A DNA stretch of 64,000 bases from Phialocephala subalpina (taxonomy: Eukaryota; Ascomycota; Leotiomycetes; Helotiales; Mollisiaceae). Position numbers and translations under genes: made by a program. This document shows positions 43,701-53,502 of this stretch, piece by piece; the first letter of the stretch is position 1, and every line of letters starts with the position of its first letter. The notes below the pieces were generated by a model, which was given only the letters and a program-made list of their open reading frames with translations, was not told the DNA's origin and did not search any database. The stretch spans positions 194,829 to 258,828 of the forward strand of contig FJOG01000006.1 of NCBI GenBank assembly GCA_900073065.1, read 5' to 3'.

Positions 43701-44219
43701 TCCGTGTCGTGGATATTGATGGAAACGTGCGGCTGCCCACTTATGTCAATTGATGTTTTAAGTTTTTGAGTTTTGTTCTTTTCAATGTTGAGATACCGTT
43801 AGTTTTGATGGTTCTTGGAACATCAAGCGAGGACAATTTTAAGCTTGTCTACCATTCGGTCTCGAAAAGTGGTGATAAATCAAGCAGCGCTCTCAATCTC
43901 CCAGCAATTCAAAGACTTTTCCATAGGCGGGGCTAGGATATGATGCTACTTCTAGCAAAGGTCATAAATCTTGGCTAATAACAGTACTTGCTTGATTAAA
44001 GTGGGCTCGAGAAAGTTCAGGCCGGGCTAGGAGATTGAGCGCGCTGAAACCAAGTCCGGGTTATTGGTTCCACTGTTTTCGTCCCTATATTACTATGTCC
44101 TTGTTTAATTCCTACCGTTTTCAGCATTTACATAGCAAGCATTTTCGGCGTCATCCTTCATTACTTAGTCCGCCTATATTGACAACAATCCCAATGTTAT
44201 TCTTGCGTCTGAACCTACC
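43701..44219. other. Intergenic, nothing recognised
   Basis: 3' region of kinase copy C; no gene. Confidence 0.4.
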
Positions 44220-45256
44220 TAACAGAGCTATTCCAAGCAGTCTTTGGGCAGCACATCTGAAGATGGGGTTACTTGCACCTTCCCATCGAAAGTCGAGTCA
44301 CGGTATGGAGGAGATTTTATGATGATTACATCTTGCCAGTCGGCAAGCACGGCAAGCTGGTGGCGGGATGGGGGACCCCAACCTTTTCGTCCAGTTCAAC
44401 ATACAGCCAATTTGGCTGCCGAATCATGTTCCGGAGGACACAAATCCGGGTCGGCTTCGTTGGGACTTTACCTTGTCATCTCCATGGTCTGTTTCGTCTA
44501 TTATCAGACGAACTCGTAATCAAATAGTCGGTATCAATCGCGAAGCACAAGAAGAGCTATCAAAGTATCTAGATCCGTACGATGGCCCGCTAGGCTTACA
44601 GATGGTTATAGAACCGTTATCCCATTCGACCCCGCCACTGAGAGAATCGAAATGGACTTATGGGGCTTGTACGTCATATACTGATACATGTATCCACAGC
44701 ACTACGAAAGCTTTACACTGGGACCAAAGGTCAGCGATTGTCAGGTTCAAGGCTTCGAACACATCAAGATGTTGAAAGTTGCTGGAGCAGGGAAGAAGAC
44801 GCTAAACCCGGTCTACGAAATTACGAGTTCTACAAACGACTGTTCCAGTATTTCTTCACAGGTCTCCAAGACGACGTCGAGTTCGCCCTGGCCGATCAAG
44901 AAAATCCACGAATTGTCGCGACGAGCTGCATCGCTGCTTTCATTACATTTCGCAGTCGTCTTTCTACGTTCATATACGAAACGGACGTGGACAATGATCA
45001 ATTTGAATGGTTTAGAGGGGAGTTGCAGCGAATGAACGATGAGTTACAAGATCAATGGTTCGGAACGTCGGGCCTTTGGCATGTGTTCGATGACGAGGAG
45101 ATAGAAGATGCAGAACGAGGGGGGAAGGGGGGGTTACCAGACAGGGGGAGAGGGAGAGTAGAATTGCGCGAAGCGAACCTAGCGAGAAGGATTTGGAAAT
45201 TCAGCAGTAGGAGGAGCGGTGCAAGCCTTCCTGAACGAGGCTTGGGTTGGTCATAG
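44220..45256 (+). pseudogene. Degenerate gene of unknown family
   Basis: Coding-like stretches follow each other in different frames: RVTVWRRFYDDYILPVGK (about 44285-44340); then FVQFNIQPIWLPNHVPED and REAQEELSKYLDPYDGP (44380-44640); a short third-frame piece with QHYESFTLG; and finally NYEFYKRLFQYFFTGLQDD to WFGTSGLWHVFDDEE (about 44810-45130). The order and composition suggest one protein of about 330 residues broken by several indels and a TGA. I do not recognise the family. It sits inside the kinase cluster, between copies C and D. Confidence 0.4.
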
Positions 45257-45665
45257 GTTCCGTAGGAAACTGAGGTCTCACGATGTCTCGAGACGTGTAC
45301 AATATCTCTGAGCTTTGGAATGGGTGGTGATGAAATTGCTGCATATTTCCTGTCAAAGCTGAAGAGGAAGGCATGTGCCCGTTCCACAGTATAGTGACGT
45401 ACAGCAAGTTTCTGTCGAGGTCATAATATCAAATTATCTACTATCTGTGCTTTGTTTGTCGGTGTTATGTTCTCTTTGTTCCTCACTTGCGGCAAAAAGG
45501 GGTTGGGCTTCCGCTTTCATAGAAAACAATGGGACAAAGAAGTCTCCTTAGTTGGCCACACCTATACTCCATAGAAACTATGGTATTTTGATTCTCTTCG
45601 TTGGTCTTACGCTTCGAATGGTCTTTCGTTTTGTGAAGCAGCCTTCTCGAATAAACTTACCAAAG
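45257..45665. other. Promoter region of kinase copy D
   Basis: No gene; the frame of copy D is open upstream to 45552 but without family features. Confidence 0.4.
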
Positions 45666-47729
45666 ATGGCCGCGCCCCCAACTGCCTCGCAATTAAGGGA
45701 CAACGCACTGTGGGACCACATCAATTATTGGACAAGGTACAGAGACGAAGCCCCCATGACACTTGGCGAGATCAGAGATATTTACAGATCGAGAGATTTC
45801 ATCCGAATACCAATTGCTCCTGATCCAACCTTGCTCGGTAACCTTGTCGCGTACCCAGGAGGATTTCCGCCACCACCGCCCGCAGTTCCCAACGCTGTTC
45901 AACAAGCGTGGCTCAACCAGACACCAACGGGTCTACCCAATGGGGGCCAGTATTGGAATGGAACCAGATTACTCTTTGGGAATGACGACAAATCGATTGG
46001 ACTTTGGGAGTATCAGCCTCCCGCCGGTGTTGCTAGCACACAGCGGGCAGCAGTGGTCGTGAAAGAGGATATTGGTGAGCAGGCGGTGAAACGCACCTAT
46101 GACTTGCGCAACGAGCATGCCTACATGAATCGACTCACAGCGAGTCAGTCGCTGCACGTCTTGAGATCACCTTATCCACCACTACTCTATGGTGACGAAC
46201 CTCGTCCGGATGCTGTCCGTGCCATTTTTCTGGAGTACTGCCCCATGGGAGACTTGTGGGACCTTATAGCCCTGAGAAGAAATACGTGAGTTGTTATAGC
46301 GTCCTCTGTCTCTGCCTAGACTAATGAAATATAGTCGACGCCAGTTTGACACGTTGACAGTATGGAAGTTTTTTGAGTGTCTAGTTGACGGTGCTTGTGC
46401 CATGCATTTTGGCACGGAACTTGTCAGGGATGCCGCAGCAGATGACGACACTTTTATCGCTTCCAAAGAAAACATGTCTCTCATACATTTTGATATCAAG
46501 CCAGAGAATATCTTCCTAACGAAACGGGACATTACCCACAATACCCCTGTCCTGAAAGTGAGTCTAATCAAACAGCAACCAGTCCGGCACTGATTAGTTG
46601 TAGTACGGCGACTTTGGACACTGCGAATCTTACACTCCAGCTAATAGACAGAATGCAACGAATGAGTGGAAGCGCAACCGGAATAATTGGAGAAGATGGG
46701 GAACGCCGCTCTACTTTACTCCCGTAAGTAAATCCCGGGCTCTGAGTACGACTCCATTATCACTAACAATTATATAGGAGCAATTTTCCAAAGAATGGGA
46801 CTTTAAAGACTTTGAGTCTTCCCCTATAGCCGGCAAATATAGGAGCGACAAAACTAGCATATTCGGAATCGGCTTACTGATGTATCAAATCGTTACCCTC
46901 GCCGAGTTTCCACCAACGACCCTTGTTGGGCTACCCCCAATAGGCCCAAAGATTAGAGGACCGTTCTTCCCGAGTTATCAATTGAACGGACAACAAGCAA
47001 AAGGTAACACGTATGGACCTGACATACGTGCCTACAGAAATATGTATAGCCAGACTTTGACGGACCTTATATCCGAATGTCTTTACGAGAACCCGTAAGT
47101 CCCCCCTCTCGAGGACCATGAGATGTGTTTCTTTCTTTATAAGAATTATTGCTATTCCAACTCAAATGCAACTTTGCCTTTCATGAGCCAGCGCTGAGAT
47201 GTTCGAGAAAGTGGTGGGCATTGCTAACCCGAGAATCAGAGACCACCGTCCAACTCTACCAAAACTCAAGTACGAGATAATCAAGGCATACAAAGCAGTA
47301 CAAGAGGTAGACGATAGGATAAATCCTGAAGCGTGGGAGCACTTCCTACCACAACCACCTGTTGCTCCTATCGTCTTGACGGCCCTAAGAGCGACTCGAA
47401 AACGCGCTCGGGGAAAAGGAACTGTGGATATCCCAAACAACTTTAACAGACCAGGAACAATCAACATGCAATGTGCAGCTATACTGCTGGACGGTTTCCA
47501 ATGTAAAAGAAAGATTCGAACTGTACCAACAGCCAATCCGCGTTGTGGCATCTGCGTAAGGGACTACTTGATCAGGACTGTCGACTATTGGCGAGCCTAC
47601 AGGGGCCAAAATCCGGCTACCGGTATACCTGAAGAGATTAGAGATTACTATAGGACGCATGCATATATTCCGAGACCAGTTGTAGCAGATCCTAATCTGG
47701 CTAGCAACATCCTCCCCTTACCGCAATGA
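45666..47729 (+). CDS. Kinase-family copy D, fused to start of next copy
   Basis: Exons 45666-46285, 46335-46557, 46604-46723, 46778-47094 and 47192-47729 encode 605 residues. Parts: INYWTRYRD...EIRDIYRSRDF, Pro-rich linker, glycine-loop region GNDDKSIGLWEY (poor in Gly), VVVKEDI, IFLEYCPMGDLWDL, WKFFECLVDGA, catalytic loop IHFDIKPENIF, YGDFGHC, YFTPEQF, SIFGIGLLMYQ, PTLPKLK helix, WEHFLPQPP and the Cys tail MQCAAIL...FQC...NPRCGIC. Instead of stopping, the frame runs straight into a second N-terminal module (VDYWRAYRG...EIRDYYRTHAY) and ends at TGA 47727-47729. No start codon for the second module is seen. Confidence 0.8.
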
Positions 47730-49719
47730 TCTGCTCCCCCTGTCGGGCCGCGTGTATACACCAACATCCAACAAGCATTTCTTGACGAGACACCTGAGAA
47801 CCTACCGACGACGAATCAATACTGGAAAGGGACGAAATTCATTGATGGAGGCAATAATGTTCGTCTAGGGGTTTGGGAATACCAGCCTCCGGCTGGTGTT
47901 GAGGATCGCAAGAAGAAATTCACAAAGCTCGTGGTGAAGGAACTCAAAGAACCAAGCGACGAACTGGATCATGACGATGATTATTTGAGACGTCTCCAGT
48001 ATCCTGTATCTGCTCATATCTTGAAGATACTCTGCCAATCCGAGGTTTACGGTGGCGGTGCTCCAGATCCAGAATTCGAGGATAACGTCAAGCGAGTATT
48101 CCTCGAGTACTGTCCGCATGGTGACTTATTTGACCTTATAAACCTAAGGCAATTCTCGTGAGTTCACTAACTCACAAGCTCCTTCAATCTAAGTTGACGT
48201 AAGGCTAGGAAACGGCGATTCGACTTGCTCACCCTTTGGAAAATGTTCGAATGTCTAGTAGACGGTGTTTGTGCCATGCATTGTGGCATAGACCCCATAA
48301 TTCCAGACACCCTCGAGGATGAAGATGTCTTCTTACTTGGTAAAGAAGACGAGTGGAAGAATATCATACATTTCGATATCAAACCTGACAATAGTAAGTC
48401 TCTTTGGAAATCTTGACAATATATTCAATGCATACAGGCTAACTCAAAATAGTTTTGATTGGAGATCGAGATGGGAAGCACAATACCCCTGTGCTTAAGG
48501 TGTGTAGCCCCAAACAAACATATTCATTCCAACTTTCCAAGCCTGACAGCCCCGTAGTTTGGAGATTTTGGGAAAAGCGAGCAATACGGTCCCACAGAAA
48601 AGGCGGACATGTCAGACGAAATGAAATTCAACAGAGAAGAGTGGAGGAAAAACGGCACAGAGACCTACTTTGCACCAGTAAGTCAATTTCTGCCATACCG
48701 TCGTACAGCTACTTAGAGAAATATAGGAACAATTTTCTGAAGAATGGGACTACCTAGGCTGGGAAACCTCCGAGATAGCGGGCAATTACTCGAGTGACAA
48801 GACTAATATCTTCGGAGTTGGTATCCTTATGTACATGCTTGCTACACTCCAAGACGAAGGTCTTACCGGTCCCAAAGCAAAGCCATTTTTTCCAATCGAT
48901 TGGATCAATGGGTCGCCGCCACAGGGTATTACTTATGGCCCTGACTTGGCGGCCTATAACAGGATTTACAGCAAACCCTTGACTGATCTGATATACGAGC
49001 GTCTTTATGAGAATTCGTGAGTTCCACAGCTTCCTCCTCTTATTCTTCAGAGCTCTCGGAGATGAGACTGGCGTTTATTTTATGCATATATCATTATTTT
49101 AGTTTCTACAGCTTCACTTCCCACGATTTACAGATCAATAGCTGACTCCAAGATCGTGGAATTCAGAAAGCACAGACCAGATTTGCAGAGACTGAAGTAC
49201 GAGACGTCGAATGCAATCGATGTACTACAGAAAAATAATGTAGAGCCTGAGGCGTGGAAACACTTCATACCAGAGCCGCCTATAGCCCCTATGGTTCAAG
49301 GAGCTGCCGCCGGTCAAATGCCAGGTCAGACAGTCGCTCAACTTATAGCCCAAGTAGCAGGAGCCCAGCCAGCGGGTGCTCAGCAAGTAGGTGTCCAAGC
49401 TCAACAAGTCGCGGCTCAAGTTCCTCAATCAGGCCCAGCACAGCCAGCTGGGGGTCAAATAGCAGCCGCCGTTCAAGCAGCACAGGCCCCGGCAGTCCCT
49501 ATGGGTCCGCCAGTCATACCAACAGCGAACATTGCTGCTCGGAAACGCAGTCGGACTGATACAACTTATGCCAAAGCACCAGGAGATTTCTGGCCGCCAG
49601 CCGTCAGATTAATGTACTGTGGAGGTCTATGGAATAATGGTGTCCAGTGCGGGAATATTTTTCGTGATGTTGCGACAGGGAGGCCGAGGTGCCATAATTG
49701 TAGACGGCTTGGTCGTTAG
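47561..49719 (+). pseudogene. Kinase-family copy E, lacks start, behind TGA
   Basis: After the TGA the same frame continues inside one exon to 48157, then exons 48209-48393, 48453-48499, 48558-48677, 48727-49016 and 49134-49719 complete a full kinase module. It contains GVWEYQPPAG, LVVKEL, FLEYCPHGDLFDL, WKMFECLVDGV, IHFDIKPDN, FGDFG, YFAPEQF, NIFGVGILMYM, the RPDLQRLK helix, WKHFIPEPP, a Gln/Ala-rich linker and the Cys tail MYCGGL...VQC...RPRCHNC. D plus E span 1158 codons with only that one TGA, so copy E depends on readthrough or on a start I cannot see. CGA is a likely ancestor of the stop. Confidence 0.75.
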
Positions 49720-50041
49720 GACTAAATTTATATGGATGAGAGTTTTTTTTTTTCGTTTGCTCATGGTTTGTATTTTTGAATTGAAAGGATTGCAGTAACG
49801 CAGTTCCACAATGATGGCCTTTTGACCAAAACCGTTCTACGCTTTTCTAAGATCGATCGATCTTCGCTGTTTTCGGAAAATTTGTGGCTTTAATCATTGC
49901 CGCAATCAGCTTTGTTGTACCATGTCACCATCCAGACAGGGAGAGAAAGAAATAATTATTCTTTGTTGTAAATTCACAATACTTCCTCATTCCCCACGCT
50001 ACGTGAAGGCCAATCTTCCCTACCAGAGATCAAACCTCGTA
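49720..50041. other. Spacer with palindrome before kinase copy F
   Basis: 3' end of copy E and leader of copy F; the frame of F is open from an ATG at 49922. Confidence 0.45.
49849..49864. repeat. 16-bp perfect palindrome
   Basis: AAGATCGATCGATCTT lies about 190 bases before the start of kinase copy F. Confidence 0.4.
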
Positions 50042-51612
50042 ATGGCTACCCCCCTTGAAGAAAGACAACAGCTTCGAGATAAAGTCAACGAATGGCGAAA
50101 ATACAGAGGCGAACCCAAGGCCACCCTGGCCGAAATCCGCGACCACTACCGCCGACACGACTACATCGTCGTCCCACCCGCCCTTGACCTAGATCTCCCT
50201 GAGCCTACTATTTTTGACCCCCACGATCCTCCCTACGTCCACAAACCCCCCAAAGCCCCCGACGCCGCCAAAAAGGCCTGGCTGAAAAAATCCCTCCCCA
50301 GCCTCCCCAACGCAGGAAAAGGATGGAAGGGCATAAAAATGCTCGGATCCGGCGCTGAAGGCATCGTCGGCCTCTGGCAATGGGTCACTCCTAAGAACTT
50401 CCAAGGCGAAGAACCAAACATCCAGAAAGTGGCTGTGAAACAGATGGTTCCAGAGGAATCTTATGGATATGCATTGCTTAACGAGGCGGCGATTCTAAAC
50501 AAGTTGAAAATGGCTAGGAGTAGTCATGTGGTTCGGTGTGTTTATGACGCTGATGAAATTGATTTTGAGGAGGAGGGGATACAGGAACACGCGAAAGCCT
50601 ACAAAGGCGCTCTGCGTCGGATATTTTTGGAGTATTGTGAGTTGGGGAGTTTGCAGATGTTGTTGAATCTGAGGATGGAGACGTGAGTGACCCCTCTCTA
50701 ACCCCTTTCTAATAAGCAGGTATTGATGATGTTAAATATCTGCAGACAAGTCAAATTCGAAGAGATCACCTTATGGTTGATGCTCAACTGCTTGGTGGAT
50801 GGGATGTGTGCAATGGAATACGGCGGCGAGCTAGCGCTTGACTTGCAAAGAAACACATACACCCCCGTCCCGAAACTTCCAAGATGGAAAAGTATAGTCC
50901 ACCTAGACATTAAGCCTAACAATAGTAAGCATCATCCCACCCTCTCAACCCATCCAGGATCTAACACAAACAAGTCTTGCTTGGCAGCCGCGAAAACAAC
51001 CACATAGCCACCCCAGTCCTCAAATTTGGCGACTTCGGCGCCTCAGAATACTGGCCACCAGAAGGAAACGCAGCACTCAAACGCCAAAAAACAGAAAACT
51101 TCAGAGATGTAGGAACAGAAGGCTATCTTCTCCCTGAACAATACTCTAAAGAATGGGAGTATAAAAACTGGGCTCAATCCAAAATCGCCAGCAAGTTTTC
51201 CTACAAATCAAACGTCTGGGGAGTAGGTATCTGTATGTACCACCTTATCACCCTCCAGGACGACCCTCCAGATCATCCCGATGGCCCTCAACCTTTCCTA
51301 CCTCCCTTCCAACTCAACGAAGGGGCTCCGAAGGGCTACACATTCGCACCCAACCTGCGTGCATACTCAGACCAAAATCTCTACAGCGTCGAACTCGTAG
51401 ATCTCATCTACGAGTGCATGTACCAAACCCCATCCGACCGCCCCAATCTCCACGACCTCAAACGCAGAATCCGTCTCCGGATCCGAGCAGCATTAGATGG
51501 TGGTGGCAAGCCGGAGGACTGGGAAACCTTCTTACCAGAACCTCCACTGGCTTTGAATCATGCTAAGCCTGCGGCTAAGGGAGGCAAGGGGGAAAAGAGG
51601 AGGAAGATTTGA
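50042..51612 (+). CDS. Kinase-family copy F, intact, no Cys tail
   Basis: Exons 50042-50682, 50746-50924 and 50975-51612 give 485 residues. Parts: VNEWRKYRG...LAEIRDHYRRHDY, linker, LGSGAEGIVGLWQW, VAVKQMV, IFLEYCELGSLQMLL, WLMLNCLVDGM, catalytic loop VHLDIKPNN (HLD instead of HRD), FGDFG, GYLLPEQY, NVWGVGICMYH, the RPNLHDLKRR helix and WETFLPEPPLA. It ends soon after in a Lys/Gly-rich tail (KGGKGEKRRKI) without the cysteine knuckle of the other copies. Three introns present in copies C, D or E are absent. The ATG at 50042 matches the family start; an in-frame ATG at 49922 would add 40 residues. Confidence 0.85.
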
Positions 51613-52129
51613 GGGTTTGTAATAGTAGAAGTAAATGAAGACTAAAAATACTGTAGGGGAGAAAGCATCGCCTGAAAATCAAACGATTTGGTGACAAGTG
51701 CGGGGCAGAAATTACCCCACCTTTCGGTGATTGATAGCCTTAAAATTTAGCGAATGATGCCCTAAAATCGGAGGGACACTCACCAATCCCAGAAATCAAA
51801 CCCAGTAATTTCAAAGCCTGACATAACGCGAGATCGCTGTGAATATAACGCGCAGCGAAGAAACAAAATGAAACAAACAAGAATTCGGACACCAAGGAAA
51901 ATAGTTTTCATGAATAATTAATTATTCGACATTACAGAATTTATCTATACAGAAGGCACTGAACACCAGCCAGCCTCTTTTCCTTGCCCTCACCAAACCA
52001 GATTCCGATCATTACAAATACAGACATCAAGGAGATGACGATGACAAACAATCATCAAGACGCCGATCCGTCCACTGCCTTCCATGCCGCCACATGGACC
52101 AGCCAGCCAGTCATCGCTGCAATGAGACT
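51613..52129. other. Intergenic, nothing recognised
   Basis: Convergent 3' ends of kinase copy F and the peroxidase gene. Confidence 0.45.
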
Positions 52130-53502
52130 CTATGCCTTGTAGCCAGAGCATCCGTTGGGGCAATTGTTATACCCAGGGAAGATATTGTACTGCGACTTAT
52201 CAATGCCGTCGAGCTTTGGACAACCAAGACCAAGAAGACGCTCAGCGACAGTGTCGGAAAGTGGCTTGAGGACTTGAGTCAAGTCCCCAATATCCGTCTC
52301 GGCACCACCAAGGATATCCGGAAGCGCCGCCTGAGAGACTTGGAGACCGTAACACTCAAGGTTGTTGCCGTGAAGCAGATCTCCAGCAGCGAATACACCC
52401 TTAGTCAAGCTCCCAAGATCAACGAAAGTGAAGCTGTCAACCTTGCCGGTATTTCCTCCAACATCCAACAAAGGTGGGTATTTCTCGCCGAAATCCAAAA
52501 CATCAGCCAAGAAACCCGGGATGGTGTACTCATCGCCAATGGCGCGCTTATACCAATTATCTGGGATCCGTTCATGACCGACTGTGTACTTGAAATTTCC
52601 ACTCTTGCCCGTAATAGCAAAGAAACTCATCAGTTGTTCCTTACTCAGACTTCCTTCTGGGAAAGTCTCAGAGTGGTTGGCCATCATTCTCACAGGGAAT
52701 GAGAATCCGGCAGGTGAGACGAGGACACCAGCGAATGGAGAGTAGAAGAAATATGGGTTGCGGGTGATGGAGTCGTTGAAACGGGCGATGCGGTAGTCGA
52801 TTAGGTTTGCGTATTGGGTGTCGGCGTCTACGCCTTCGATTAGGGCGTCGTAGTAATGTTGGAATTGGGGGACTTGGACTTCATAGTTGTTGCCGTAGAG
52901 GTAGAGGTCGCCGCGGGTGGGGGAGGTGTCTGCTTCGTACTTGTTGTGGGAGCCGGAGAGGCCTTGTGGAGCACCCGTGAGGCCGAGGAGGTTGTTGAGA
53001 GGGAGTTGGCTGTTGGATGTTGGGCCGCCGATGGAGTAGCCGAGGAGGTTGCCCTGTGAAGCTGATTAGATTTTGTTGTGGCGAGAGAAGTGGAGAGGGA
53101 ATTTACATCGAAGACAGATCCGTAAACAGCGAGGAAACCGCCCAAGTCAAGGGCCATACCATATGCCTCGTTGGTACCGTTAACGAAGTTGCCGAGTGTA
53201 CCAACACCGTTGTGTGGAATGTAGCCGTGGTTGGCAGCAGCATTCAAGCCCGGGCAGGGACCTCGAACGTCGCCAGCTGCGAAGTTGGGAGGGACGAATG
53301 CGTGAGCGCCGGTTGTGGATGTATATTGTGAAGCAGCATCGAAGGTGACTCGCTTCTTACGAGGGCTTCGAGCCAGAGTGCTGCGCTTGCCGCGTTGTGA
53401 TTCAGCAATCTTTTGAGCGTGTTCGGCGCCGATGGCAGGGAATGCAACAACTTCAGTTGCTGTCATGGCCAGGACGGCCAAAGACAAGAGAGTGGCTTTC
53501 AT
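52130..53502 (-). CDS. Secreted heme-thiolate (chloro)peroxidase
   Basis: Exons 53502-53107 and 53053-52130 give 439 residues. The family includes Caldariomyces chloroperoxidase and unspecific peroxygenases, which use hydrogen peroxide at a Cys-ligated heme to halogenate or hydroxylate organic substrates. Seen: a signal peptide (residues 1-20), a basic pro-region, the heme ligand motif GPCPGLNAAANHGYIP, the distal-type segment ADTSPTRGD (family E-x-D-x-S), and FNDSITRNPYFFYSPFAG with NHSETFPEG. The ATG at 53502 is preceded by a TATATA about 110 bases upstream and a CT-rich leader. The gene is intact. Confidence 0.87.

Noticed and set aside
47727..47729. TGA at the kinase seam as a programmed readthrough site
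   Set aside because: The following base context (TCT) is not the strong CTA readthrough signal; kept only as a possibility, with CGA-to-TGA mutation favoured.
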